In this document: positions 17,881 through 26,368 of the stretch, in pieces
Numbering within the stretch: position 1 is the first letter of the stretch
How the letters are laid out: each line of letters begins with the position of its first letter
NCBI GenBank assembly: GCA_913056125.1
Contig: CAJXNC010000003.1
Location: 62,001-126,000 of the forward strand
DNA length: 64,000 nucleotides
Reading direction: 5' to 3'
Source of the DNA: an uncultured Altererythrobacter sp.
Lineage (GTDB): Bacteria; Pseudomonadota; Alphaproteobacteria; Sphingomonadales; Sphingomonadaceae
Made by a program: the position numbers and the translations under genes
Notes under the pieces: model-generated
Database searches by the model: none
The model's input: only the letters and a program-made list of their open reading frames with translations
Told to the model about the DNA's origin: nothing

Positions 17881-18157
17881 CTGCGAGGCAATCATCAATC
17901 CGATTATCCCTTTGAAGAACGTAGAGCAAACTGGCTCTGGCCCTGTCAGATCAAACGCATGAAGAGCCTGCAAAAGTTCGCTTCAGTCCACGCCAACGTC
18001 CACAATCACATCAATTCCGAACGCCATCTCCTTGACAACCAGACTTACAAGTCTGCGCGCTCAGCCGTTTTGGCTGAGTGGCAAAACTCGTGGCCTGATC
18101 GAAGGCGTAGGTAGGTCGAGTACCGCTAAGTGGAAACTAGTCAGCGTTAGACCGACA
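17881..18157 (+). pseudogene. Decayed IS6-type transposase, C-terminal fragment (right copy)
   Basis: Plus-strand codons from about 17881 read through GNHQSDYPFEERR and KSLQKFASVHANVHNHIN to SAVLAEWQNSW, matching the C-terminal region I recall for IS6-family DDE transposases of sphingomonads. The catalytic DDE core is absent. A one-base deletion near 18086 relative to the left copy shifts the final codons, and the frame stops at 18112. The stretch 18075-18157 is the direct repeat of 12992-13075. It marks the right edge of the glycosyltransferase island. Confidence 0.65.
18075..18157 (+). repeat. Imperfect direct repeat of 12992-13075
   Basis: Blocks GAGTGGCAAAA (12992-13002 and 18075-18085), CTCGTGGCC and GTTAGAC (13064-13070 and 18146-18152) occur in the same order, strand and spacing in both places. 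The offset is 5083, falling to 5082 bp after one single-base gap. The repeat is the 3' end of a transposase gene and its presumed terminal sequence. Confidence 0.65.
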
Positions 18158-18198
18158 GCAATGCTGCGCGGCTTGAAGTTCGCACTCCATGCGAAGGC

Positions 18199-19221
18199 CT
18201 ATTCCGCAGGCGAGAGGCTTTCCGATCCGGCGTCCCGCCGGTCTGTCGAAGATGCCACCAGTTTCCCGCTGATCCACCAGATCACCGCGCTTCCGATTAC
18301 CGATGCGTATCCGTCAACCGCGTAGTGATAGGCAAGGTGCACCGATCCGATCAGGATCACGAAGAAGAAGGCCAGGGCAATGCGGCCTGCCAGGACGCTT
18401 ACCTCGCGCAATGCCAGCCAGAACAGGAAAGCGAGCGCAACGTGCATGGAAGGCATGGCCGTTATTCCGCGTCCGAGTCCCAACTCCCCGTGGAGATACC
18501 AGTCCAACAATTGTTCCTGCACTGGCAGGACCCAAACGGTGAAATGCTGGTCGGCCTCTTCAAGGTAGGCGATTTGCTCGACGAAATGGTCGTCTCCCAA
18601 GATAGGGCTCATGAAAACCGGCCCAACCGATGCAAAGATCGTGGCGAGGACAATTCCCAGAATTGACCAGCACAACAGGTAGGAAAGGAAGTAACGGAGA
18701 ACCAGCCTGCGGTCGGGCACATAGAAGGCAAAGTAGACGCTGCCGATATAGATCAGCAGGATCCATAAATGGTAGAATACCGAAAGCGCAGAGGTGACCA
18801 GCGGATAGCCAAAGACGGGCTGCAGCAGCCGCCACGGATCGGTACCGTGTATCGCGATGTCGAGCTCGAGGAAGGACCGGTCCCAGCCAAATTCGTTGAA
18901 TAGCGGGATTGCGGACTTCATTCCGGAAAACAGCGCCATGAAGACGGCGATGCTTGCGAGCAAGGTCAAGCCGGCCAGGGCAGTGTCCCTGCGCTGCCTG
19001 AGTAGCCGAGCAGCGTATTGCACCGGGAGATCGGGGCGATCCCTCCAGAGCATGTAGAGGAAGTGACTGCCGCAAACGACGGCGACCGAGAGGGCGAAGA
19101 GTCTCAGGTTCAGAAGGATAGTCGCGGTCGGCATTACGACGCCGACACTGCGGAGACTGAGCCAACAGGCAATGACAATAAGACAGGCGATCAAAAGGAC
19201 ATGAGATTCGCGTCGAACCAT
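18199..19221 (-). CDS. PAP2-superfamily membrane phosphatase (Aur1/Ipt1-like)
   Basis: 340 aa, about seven helices. The PAP2 active-site blocks are at the C-terminal end: GITAMPSMHVALAF and, about 45 residues on, GSVHLAYHYAVDGY, supplying the two catalytic His and the Asp. This long form resembles inositolphosphotransferase-like PAP2_3 proteins rather than the short BacA/PgpB type. Likely substrates are isoprenoid or lipid phosphates in the membrane; sphingolipid head-group transfer is a possibility in sphingomonads but cannot be shown here. Divergent from the M23 gene. Confidence 0.85.
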   Translation of the reverse strand: MVRRESHVLLIACLIVIACWLSLRSVGVVMPTATILLNLRLFALSVAVVCGSHFLYMLWRDRPDLPVQYAARLLRQRRDTALAGLTLLASIAVFMALFSGMKSAIPLFNEFGWDRSFLELDIAIHGTDPWRLLQPVFGYPLVTSALSVFYHLWILLIYIGSVYFAFYVPDRRLVLRYFLSYLLCWSILGIVLATIFASVGPVFMSPILGDDHFVEQIAYLEEADQHFTVWVLPVQEQLLDWYLHGELGLGRGITAMPSMHVALAFLFWLALREVSVLAGRIALAFFFVILIGSVHLAYHYAVDGYASVIGSAVIWWISGKLVASSTDRRDAGSESLSPAE

Positions 19222-19713
19222 GTGATCAGTCCTGCCCCTGTTCTCTGTCCGGCCAAGGATAAAGGCCGTTCACGGCAGGTCAGAAGGCAATTCCATCCGA
19301 AGCAGTCAACGCTCCGGCCCAGATGCCGAACGTCGGTTGTTCTGGGTTGCTCAGGCCTGCAATGCTTTGAGCCGGTTGATCTCGGCCCGTACTCGCCGAT
19401 GGCGGCGGATCACAATGATAGGATGTTTCAGTGCGAAGATCATTATCTCTCACCCCGTTGTTATTTTCTTGGCGCCCGAATTTTTTCGGGCAGCCTAGTC
19501 GCTGAAATCCGGAGGTAAAGGAATATGGTCAACAAACGGTTAATTTATCCGCAGTTGGATTTCTGCTTTGGTCGTCTCATCGAGACAATGAGGGTGTCGA
19601 GCTGACAGGATTCCCGCACTTGATTGGTCGAGGATCATGGTGCCTGACACAGTATTTTGCTGAATTTCAGGGAACATGGTAATTGGCACGCCGAAGAGGC
19701 AGGGGATCAGGCG
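19222..19713. other. 492-bp intergenic region between PAP2 and M23 genes
   Basis: No long gene. It holds a 7-bp hairpin with an all-T loop (19474-19480/19485-19491) without a following T-tract, and a 26-codon reading frame at 19525-19605 with a good ribosome-binding site. Divergent promoters for the flanking genes are expected here. Confidence 0.4.
19525..19605 (+). CDS. Possible 26-aa small protein or leader peptide
   Basis: ATG at 19525 preceded by GGAGGTAAAGG at 19511-19521, one of the strongest ribosome-binding sites in the neighbourhood. The 26 codons begin MVNKRLIYPQ, with no signal peptide or known motif, and end about 110 bp before the M23 gene. It could be a leader peptide, a small protein or chance. 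Support is only the ribosome-binding site. Confidence 0.25.
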   Translation: MVNKRLIYPQLDFCFGRLIETMRVSS

Positions 19714-20451
19714 ATGAGAGCCGGTAGTCAGATCAGGCAGTTGGTAGCGCTATTGTGTTTCCTGGCCTGCTTGGTGCCTGGCATTTCTTCTTTCTTGTCG
19801 GCAGCCGCCTGGGGGCAGGAGATTTTCACTTCGGGCAATGTTGCCGTTTCCGTCTCGGCCTCCGGACCTGCCCCGTCGGGCTTGGATCAAGGGCAGGCCC
19901 CTTCAGAGCAGCCGGCAACCGGACAGGAAGAGTCGCGTCTACGCGTTTCCGTGGGACGCGCAGTGGACCTCGCCGGCAATCCGTCTTCGGCCCAGCGCGA
20001 GAGATTTGCCGGAAATTCGCCAACGGCCTCTTTCTCCAGCCAGCCAGTGCTGCTTATTGAGGCGTCCCGGCTTCCCTTGGTCATGCCGCTGGACGACATG
20101 CGTCTGACCAGCGGGTTCGGTCCTAGGCGCGCGCCGATGTTGGGCGCGTCGAGGCATCATGAGGGTATCGACGTCGGGGCGCCTGCGGGCACGCCCATCG
20201 TCGCGACTGGCAATGCCCGCGTGACCAGTGCCGGCCGCTCGGGGGGGTACGGCCTGATGGTGGTACTTGATCACGGTGGCGGGCTGGAAACCCGCTACGC
20301 GCACATGTCACGGATGGCCGTTTCCCGCGGTGACGAGGTCAGCGAAGGACAGGTAATCGGGTTTGTGGGTTCGACGGGCATTTCCACCGGTCCGCACCTT
20401 CATTACGAAACGCGCCTGAACGGTCGGCCCGTCGACCCGCTTGATCGCTAG
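19714..20451 (+). CDS. M23-family metallopeptidase (LytM-type endopeptidase)
   Basis: 245 aa from the ATG at 19714, preceded by AGGGG at 19701 (an earlier in-frame TTG/ATG would bury the signal peptide). N-terminal hydrophobic segment about 10-32 is a signal peptide or anchor, followed by a low-complexity linker. The C-terminal peptidase domain keeps the zinc ligands: HHEGIDVG (HxxxD) and HLHYE (HxH), plus the YAHMS block. Such enzymes cut peptidoglycan cross-links in the periplasm. No inactivating change is visible, so it is probably a true hydrolase rather than an EnvC-like activator. Confidence 0.93.
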   Translation: MRAGSQIRQLVALLCFLACLVPGISSFLSAAAWGQEIFTSGNVAVSVSASGPAPSGLDQGQAPSEQPATGQEESRLRVSVGRAVDLAGNPSSAQRERFAGNSPTASFSSQPVLLIEASRLPLVMPLDDMRLTSGFGPRRAPMLGASRHHEGIDVGAPAGTPIVATGNARVTSAGRSGGYGLMVVLDHGGGLETRYAHMSRMAVSRGDEVSEGQVIGFVGSTGISTGPHLHYETRLNGRPVDPLDR

Positions 20452-20474
20452 GACGTCCTGACAAGCCCGCTATC

Positions 20475-21491
20475 GTGTCTGATCCTGCTCGATCCCTCCA
20501 AAACAGGCGGTTCATCCTTGGCTACGCCATTGTAGTCCTGCTGGCCGTGGTGCCGGCCCTGATCCTCTACCTCATTTCTGATTTCTATGTGCTCCCTCCG
20601 GCAGGGCAGGGCAGATATCCCTTTGTCGTCTTCTCGATCACGATTGCCGGGATGATCGCGCTGCTGCGGCCGCTTTACCTTGTCGTGCGCCTGCATCCGG
20701 AGCCGCTCAAGCAGCTTGTCGCCGATATCAAGGCACACTGGCCGACATTACTGGCAATGGCGGTCATGCTGCTGGCCTTGCCCGAAACGCTTGATGCGGC
20801 AACGCGTTTCAAAAAGATCATTCCGCAGATCCAGCCTTTCTACCTCGACCCGATGATCGTGAAACTGGAACGCAGCTTGCTGGGAATGGATGCCTGGCGT
20901 TACACACATGCTGTAATCGGCCCATCGCTCACGCGCATGATCGACCTGATTTATGGCCTGTGGCAGCTTGTGAATATCGGCTTGCTATGCTGGATCTCGT
21001 TGACCCCAGATCGCCGTTTCCAACTGCGTGCCGGGATCAGTTACCAGCTTGCCTGGCTGCTCATGGGGGCGGGGCTCGCAATGGCGCTCTCCTCCGTCGG
21101 TCCCTGCTTTTACGAAGACTACTTCGGGCAAGATGATTTTGCTCCGTTGATGCGCCAACTCCGCGAAATCGGCGGGGAAGATGGCCTCCACTCGCTCACG
21201 GCGATGAACTACCTCCTCGCCTCCGCTGGCACGGATGCCATTGGCGGAGGAATTTCGGCCCTGCCCTCTCTCCATGTAGGAATTGCCACCCTGACCGTAT
21301 TGATTGCCAATGACAGATTTCCCCGGAGCTGGTGGCCCAAGGCGCTGGCGACGAGCTATGCCCTGATCATCTTTGTAGGTTCGGTACATCTTGGTTGGCA
21401 CTATGCCATCGACGGTATACTCGGAGCTGCTGGGATGGTGGCGATCTGGTTCGCAACCAAGCTGACCGTGCGGCGTCTTATACCCGAATAG
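20475..21491 (+). CDS. PAP2-superfamily membrane phosphatase
   Basis: 338 aa from a GTG at 20475, 24 bp after the M23 gene, so probably one transcript. About seven helices. Active-site blocks GGGISALPSLHVGIATL and FVGSVHLGWHYAIDGILG carry both catalytic His and Asp. It resembles the protein at 18199-19221 in length and topology although sequence identity looks low, so the two are distant paralogues. Probably dephosphorylates or transfers a lipid phosphate at the inner membrane. Confidence 0.85.
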   Translation: MSDPARSLQNRRFILGYAIVVLLAVVPALILYLISDFYVLPPAGQGRYPFVVFSITIAGMIALLRPLYLVVRLHPEPLKQLVADIKAHWPTLLAMAVMLLALPETLDAATRFKKIIPQIQPFYLDPMIVKLERSLLGMDAWRYTHAVIGPSLTRMIDLIYGLWQLVNIGLLCWISLTPDRRFQLRAGISYQLAWLLMGAGLAMALSSVGPCFYEDYFGQDDFAPLMRQLREIGGEDGLHSLTAMNYLLASAGTDAIGGGISALPSLHVGIATLTVLIANDRFPRSWWPKALATSYALIIFVGSVHLGWHYAIDGILGAAGMVAIWFATKLTVRRLIPE

Positions 21492-21893
21492 GGGAAGGAT
21501 TGAGATACGTCTCTAGCATGCCGGGATTGCAGGGTACGATTGTGCCTCGCAGCATCGAAATGCTGCGCTGCGAATCACTTGCATGCCGTCTGTGGGGATG
21601 TTTCACGGCTCGTCGTTAACCAAGAATAACCGAAATCTTCATAATTATTAACAAGCAACATTTTGAAAAGTAATGACAATCTAATTCTGCAAGAATCAGC
21701 TTTATGATGACCAGAGCCTGTGGAAATTAACGATTGAGCAATCAAGGTTTCACGCATGCCGTTCGACTATCGCCACAAAGTGCGATGAATAGCGGCAAGC
21801 ACAGGATCTCGTTGCTTGGCTAGCCGGGAATAGAGACCGGAGCCCGTTCCAGAAGAGAGTTCTTTTGGTCAATTTAGTTATTGGATGATTCAA
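21492..21893. other. 402-bp region upstream of the Flp pilus locus
   Basis: AT-rich between about 21615 and 21760, which fits a promoter region for flp. A hairpin without T-tract (21549-21555/21560-21566) lies near the end of the PAP2 gene and may be its terminator. A GANTC site (GAATC near 21695) is present, notable because GcrA acts at methylated GANTC, but a single site carries little weight. Confidence 0.4.
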
Positions 21894-22079
21894 ATGCGCA
21901 ACTTTATCAATCAGTTCGTTCGCGATGAGTCAGGCGCTTCGGCAGCAGAATACGCCCTGATTCTCGTCATCGTGGGTGTCGGCATCGTTGTGGGCGCTCT
22001 CGCCCTGGGTGACTCGATCGGCAGCGCCATGAGCGGTGCGGCCACGTGTATCGACAACGGTACCGTTGGCTCTTGCTAA
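21894..22079 (+). CDS. flp: Flp-type IVb pilin
   Basis: 61 aa from ATG 21894 (ATG 21885 is also in frame). The leader ends in DESG, and the processing site G|ASAAEYALILVIVG has the Glu5-Tyr6 pair that defines Flp/TadE-processed pilins. The hydrophobic helix is followed by a short tail with two Cys that may form a disulfide. It is the structural subunit of the Tad adhesive pilus built by the genes downstream, matured by the peptidase at 32773-33228. Confidence 0.95.
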   Translation: MRNFINQFVRDESGASAAEYALILVIVGVGIVVGALALGDSIGSAMSGAATCIDNGTVGSC

Positions 22080-22086
22080 TAGAATT

Positions 22087-22112
22087 GGGCCCGCGCCTCC
22101 GGGTGCGGGCCC
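22087..22112 (+). terminator. Terminator or attenuator after flp
   Basis: A perfect 8-bp GC stem (22087-22094/22105-22112) followed by GTTCTTCTCT. It lies 8 bp after the pilin stop. Partial termination here would give the excess of pilin transcript over the assembly genes that such loci need. Confidence 0.65.
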
Positions 22113-22203
22113 GTTCTTCTCTGGAAGTACCGAAATTCTTGGGTCTTTCTATATTCCCCCGAGTAAGGTAAACACAATGTGTCTGCAGGCTTAGGGGGAG
22201 CAG

Positions 22204-23055
22204 ATGAATCAACGAAATATCATCATTATCGTTGTTGCTATCTTTCTCGGCCTCATTGCCGTTTATCTCGCAAATTCATGGTTTTCAGGTGTCGAGCAGA
22301 GGCAGGTTGAGGTCGCGTCGGAGCAAGACCTTGTCACGATTGCCGTTGCCAGCCAGGAACTCGAGTTCGGCGCTCCACTGAACAATGATAATATTCGCCT
22401 TGCCAGCTGGCCGGCGGATTCCGTTCCCCCGGGGGCATTCAGCGAGATTACTCCGGAGCTTGCGGCACAGGTCGCCATCCGTCCCATTTCGCGCGGCGAG
22501 CCTATCCTGAATTCCAGGATTTCCAGCCGCGCTTCGCTATCCGGCAATTTGCCGCTCGACATGCGGGCTGTTTCCATCCCGGTGAACCAGGTGACTGGTG
22601 TAGCCGGCTTTGTCCTGCCGGGCGATGTGGTGGATGTCTTGCTCACGCGGGACGAGATAACTTCTGTCGTGCTCGAGAACGTCATTGTCCTGGCAATCGA
22701 CCGGCGGACGAATGAGCAGGAGACCGACCCGGCTGTCGTGGCCACGGCAACACTCCAGGTCGATCCCATCGCCGCCCAGAAACTTACGCTGGCCCGCCAA
22801 GTTGGTGAATTATCACTTGCCCTGCGCAATGTGGAAAACCAGCAAATGGGGCCGACGCCGCGCGTGAACCTCAATGATCTTGGCTATCGCAGGACGCCGA
22901 CGGGCGGGGGTTCCGCTTCTTCCTCGCCTCCCGTACGGCCCGCAGTCGATGCAGGGGCGCAATCGTCGCCATCGCGCAGTTCCAACCCCAGGATGGTTGT
23001 GGTCAAGGGTACCGAAGTCTCCAACTATGAGGTTCAACGCTATGGTTCGCGCTAA
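22204..23055 (+). CDS. cpaB: Tad pilus assembly protein CpaB/RcpC
   Basis: 283 aa. ATG at 22204 with GGGGGAG just upstream. N-terminal membrane anchor (about 5-27) followed by an SAF domain (about 45-110, with GEPIL) and the RcpC-type domain containing PVNQVTGVAGFVLPGDVVDVLLT. A Ser/Pro-rich tail closes it. CpaB is a periplasmic assembly factor of the Flp pilus working with the secretin. It overlaps cpaC by 14 bp. Confidence 0.93.
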   Translation: MNQRNIIIIVVAIFLGLIAVYLANSWFSGVEQRQVEVASEQDLVTIAVASQELEFGAPLNNDNIRLASWPADSVPPGAFSEITPELAAQVAIRPISRGEPILNSRISSRASLSGNLPLDMRAVSIPVNQVTGVAGFVLPGDVVDVLLTRDEITSVVLENVIVLAIDRRTNEQETDPAVVATATLQVDPIAAQKLTLARQVGELSLALRNVENQQMGPTPRVNLNDLGYRRTPTGGGSASSSPPVRPAVDAGAQSSPSRSSNPRMVVVKGTEVSNYEVQRYGSR

Positions 23056-24466
23056 TTTGCTTTGTGCGGCGTCGCTGGCGATCGCCGGCCTAGCGTTCGT
23101 AGTCCCGGCGGATTCCGCGAAGGCGCAATCCGTGATCGAAGATATCCATGCTGGTTCGGTGGACATTCCGCTGAACAAGAGCCGGGTCATCAGCGTCGAC
23201 CGGCCCATTGTCCGCGCAATGATCGGCAATTCGGACATCGCCGATATCCTTCCGCTTACGGACCAGTCGGTATACGTTCTCGGACGCGCCATGGGGACGA
23301 CCAGCCTGACGCTCTACGGTGACGGCGGACGTGTTCTCGCAGTTATGGACGTTGCGGTCGGACCTGACGTCGAGGCCTTCCAGGCGCAGGTAGATTCTTT
23401 GATCGGGGGCGGCGAGATCAGTGCAACGATCTCCGGCTCGTCCATGGTCCTGACGGGGGTCGCTTCGGATCCCGGGGCAGTCGACCGTGCCGTTCGCCTT
23501 GCGCAGACTTATGCCGGCGACAATGTGGTCAACTTGATTTCCATGGGCAGCAGCCAGCAGGTGATGCTCGAAGTCCGGTTTGCGGAGGTCAACCGCCGCG
23601 CAACCGAAGAACTCGGTATTCGCGGGATCGGCATGTCGGAGGGGCAGACCTTCAACGGCGTTTTCGGCGATGGCGCACTCTATTCGCCCGGTAACGGCGT
23701 TGTTCCCGGTATTCCGGAGCTTGGCCTGGTCACTGATTCCTTCGGTGTCTTCTCCAAGGTTTTCAGCATCGGCAGCGTCGACATAGAGGGCATACTGACG
23801 GCCTTGGAACGCCGCGGGTTCGCAAAGACGCTGGCAGAACCAACCCTCGTCGCTCTTTCCGGTGAAACCGCAAATTTCCTCGCCGGAGGCGAGTATCCCA
23901 TTCCGGTGACGCAAAGCAGCAGCAACAATGCCGCCGCCATAACCGTCGAATTCAAGCCCTTCGGTGTCAGCCTTGGATTTACGCCGACTGTCCTAGCCGA
24001 CAGCACGATCAACCTGCGTGTCGAGCCCGAAGTGTCGTCGATCGACCCGGCGTCCTCGATCAGTCTGAATGGCATCACCATTCCCGGATTGCAGACGCGC
24101 CGCGCGAGCACGGTGATCGAACTGCGTGATGGTGAGAGCTTTGCCATCGCCGGCCTCTTGCAGGAAGATTTCCAGACTGTGGTGAGGCAATTGCCGCTGC
24201 TCGGTTCGATTCCCATCATCGGGACGCTCTTCCGCTCGACGGAGTTCCAGGAAGGCCAGACGGAATTGCTCATCGTGGTTACGCCGCGCCTCGTGCAGCC
24301 GATCCGGCCCGACCAGGTCTACCTGCCCACGGACCGCGTCGAAGATCCTGACAGGGGCGAAGTCTTCTTCCTCGGAGAGGCCGAGAATCCTCGCCCTTCG
24401 CGGTTGGCGGAGCCTCAGGGTGACGATGAAACCGGCGCGATCGAAGGAGGCGACTATGAATATTAA
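23042..24466 (+). CDS. cpaC: Tad pilus secretin CpaC/RcpA
   Basis: 474 aa from the ATG at 23042 (ATG 23027 also possible). Signal peptide about 1-28 (ending SAKAQ). The pilus-assembly N-terminal domain contains NKSRVISVDRP and VYVLGRAMGTTSL; a BON-like segment follows. The secretin domain (about 230-420) has VMLEVRFAEVNR, the FLAGGEYPIPV element and the closing LLGSIPIIGTLF. It forms the outer-membrane channel for the pilus. The tail after 430 is acidic. Confidence 0.94.
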   Translation: MVRANLLCAASLAIAGLAFVVPADSAKAQSVIEDIHAGSVDIPLNKSRVISVDRPIVRAMIGNSDIADILPLTDQSVYVLGRAMGTTSLTLYGDGGRVLAVMDVAVGPDVEAFQAQVDSLIGGGEISATISGSSMVLTGVASDPGAVDRAVRLAQTYAGDNVVNLISMGSSQQVMLEVRFAEVNRRATEELGIRGIGMSEGQTFNGVFGDGALYSPGNGVVPGIPELGLVTDSFGVFSKVFSIGSVDIEGILTALERRGFAKTLAEPTLVALSGETANFLAGGEYPIPVTQSSSNNAAAITVEFKPFGVSLGFTPTVLADSTINLRVEPEVSSIDPASSISLNGITIPGLQTRRASTVIELRDGESFAIAGLLQEDFQTVVRQLPLLGSIPIIGTLFRSTEFQEGQTELLIVVTPRLVQPIRPDQVYLPTDRVEDPDRGEVFFLGEAENPRPSRLAEPQGDDETGAIEGGDYEY

Positions 24467-24755
24467 GGCCAGGCTTATGATCGCCGCCCCGCTTGCCGTC
24501 TTGCTGGCCGGTTGCGGCGGGCACAACGTGCTGGAGAGCCCCGGCGATAGTCAGTTTGGCGAAGCAAACCGTCAGACCATGATGGCACAGGTCGTCAATC
24601 CGGATCCCTATTACGATGAATCTCTTTCCACCAGCGGGGAACTCGCTGCGGACGCGATTGAGCGCTATCGCAATGACGATGTGAAGGAACCGGAATCCAT
24701 CAGGACTACCAATGTCGGTGGTGGCAGCGGTGGATCCGGCGGCAACAGCAACTGA
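24456..24755 (+). CDS. Short pilus-locus lipoprotein (position of CpaD)
   Basis: 99 aa. Start at 24456 after the strong ribosome-binding site AAGGAGG (24444-24450), overlapping cpaC by 11 bp. Lipobox LLAGC with the modified Cys at residue 20. The mature part is hydrophilic and ends in a Gly/Ser tail. It sits where cpaD lies in other tad loci, but it is less than half the length of Caulobacter CpaD and shows no clear CpaD motif, so it may be a reduced or analogous secretin pilotin. Confidence 0.7.
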   Translation: MNIKARLMIAAPLAVLLAGCGGHNVLESPGDSQFGEANRQTMMAQVVNPDPYYDESLSTSGELAADAIERYRNDDVKEPESIRTTNVGGGSGGSGGNSN

Positions 24756-24781
24756 TCACAGGTGAATTGCCGGGCGTCATC

Positions 24782-26368
24782 ATGGATGATCGAAACCTCT
24801 CTGGTTTTTCGGAAGATGAAAATGGAGCAGTCGCCGCGCTCTATGCCCTTGGCCTGTTCGCACTCATAACCGTTGCAGGCGTCGGATATGACTATGCCCG
24901 GATGGCGGGCATGCATAGTGAATTGCAGAATGCAGCCGACCAGGCGGCACTGGCAGGGGCAAGCCAACTCGATGGCGAGAGTGGTACCTGTTCTCGCGCT
25001 GCAAATGCAGCAGCAGGGTTGTTGACCAACCAGACCTTGCTGGGCGAACTGGAGAGTGGCAGCCTTGCTGTCTCGATTGCCACCGAAACCGCATGCGATG
25101 CGACAGGAAAGATTCGCTTCTGGCAGGACGAGGCCAAGACGACGGCGGCAACCCTCGATTCAAATGCCAGATATATTGAAGTGATCGTAAACGGCCGCAT
25201 TGCCGATTACGCACTTACGCCAATTGTTGGCCTGTTCGATTCGGGATCGCTCGATGCGGCTGCTGTGGCCGGACTCTCCTCGGCCATTTGCGAAGTGCCT
25301 CCCTTGATGATCTGTATGCCTTCGGGCGGGCTGGGTGCCATCTCGAAAGGAATGGGTATCCGTGCGACGAGCCACACTTCGGGCAATTCCTGGGGTCCCG
25401 GAGACTTCGGCTTCCTGGAGGTCGGGACCGGATCGAATGCCGATCTGGCCAAGGCGCTGGCCTATGAGGAGGTTCCTTATGACTGCGCCAAGATCAACGG
25501 CAACTACCCTGAAACCGGCAATGCGCAGGTGCTCTATGAGGCGATCAACACGCGCCTGGACATCTACCCGCAAGGCAACGATGCGCCGCTGAATGTATGC
25601 CAGAGTGGGACTTGCCCGGCATCGAACCACAATGTGAAGGACCTTGTGAAGACAGGTTCGAACACGAATGGCAATGCCTGCAGGATACATAACCAGGGTT
25701 GGCATCTTCCGACAAATCGATTCTATCCCGATGCGAAGGACCCCGGCGATACGGTCTACACGACCAAGGACTCGGACGGCGATATCGACGCGATGGGCTA
25801 TTCGCGCGATCTTTGTCACTACAACAGCTATAATGGCGGAGATTGCGACGGTGACGGGTCGGCAACCGGTGCCGATCGCTTTGGCGACGGCGACTGGCCG
25901 CGAGCGGACTATTTCAATACCTATCATGGCGGGCTCGGTTCTGCGAGCGTACCATCAGCCGCTACTGGTTGGACGAGGTACGAGACCTATTTGTGGGAGC
26001 AGGGGCAACTCCTCGACAGTTTCGGAACTCCAGTCACGCCCACAGCATCCATACCCAGCGGCAATGGCCAGCAGGCCGGACGGGTCTGTTCGGCGGGTGC
26101 GCCGGGCGCCATCGACAGGCGTCTGTTGACGGTAGCTGCCGTCACCAATTGCAATGCGCTGAGCGGCGGGTCCACGCCAGTGCAAATAGGCGAGTGGTAC
26201 GAGATGTTCCTCGTCGAACCCGTGGTCGATGACAATGTTGAACGCGCGAATGGCCGCGGCAATGATGAAATCTATCTTGAGGTCGTGGAAGTGACTCAAG
26301 TGGGCAGCGATGGTAGCGGTGGCGGCTCGCAAGCAGTGCGCAGGGATGTGCCGTTCCTGGTGCGATGA
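24782..26368 (+). CDS. TadG-like pilus protein with acidic Asp/Gly repeats
   Basis: 528 aa from ATG 24782. The N-terminus has the TadE/TadG leader pattern DENGAVAALYALGLFALITV and the following helix with NAADQAALAGASQL, the Tad_G_N signature. The long exported region has many Cys (PPLMICMPSGG, CQSGTCPASN). Around residues 320-375 there are Asp/Gly-rich stretches DSDGDIDAMG and CDGDGSATGADRFGDGD resembling calcium-binding thrombospondin type 3 or dockerin loops. No von Willebrand A domain was recognised. A secreted or pilus-associated role is likely; the ligand-binding role is inference. Confidence 0.82.
   Translation: MDDRNLSGFSEDENGAVAALYALGLFALITVAGVGYDYARMAGMHSELQNAADQAALAGASQLDGESGTCSRAANAAAGLLTNQTLLGELESGSLAVSIATETACDATGKIRFWQDEAKTTAATLDSNARYIEVIVNGRIADYALTPIVGLFDSGSLDAAAVAGLSSAICEVPPLMICMPSGGLGAISKGMGIRATSHTSGNSWGPGDFGFLEVGTGSNADLAKALAYEEVPYDCAKINGNYPETGNAQVLYEAINTRLDIYPQGNDAPLNVCQSGTCPASNHNVKDLVKTGSNTNGNACRIHNQGWHLPTNRFYPDAKDPGDTVYTTKDSDGDIDAMGYSRDLCHYNSYNGGDCDGDGSATGADRFGDGDWPRADYFNTYHGGLGSASVPSAATGWTRYETYLWEQGQLLDSFGTPVTPTASIPSGNGQQAGRVCSAGAPGAIDRRLLTVAAVTNCNALSGGSTPVQIGEWYEMFLVEPVVDDNVERANGRGNDEIYLEVVEVTQVGSDGSGGGSQAVRRDVPFLVR

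Noticed and set aside
22874-23041. N-terminal extension of the secretin
   Set aside because: The extension lies in another frame of cpaB; the signal peptide begins at 23042 or 23027.
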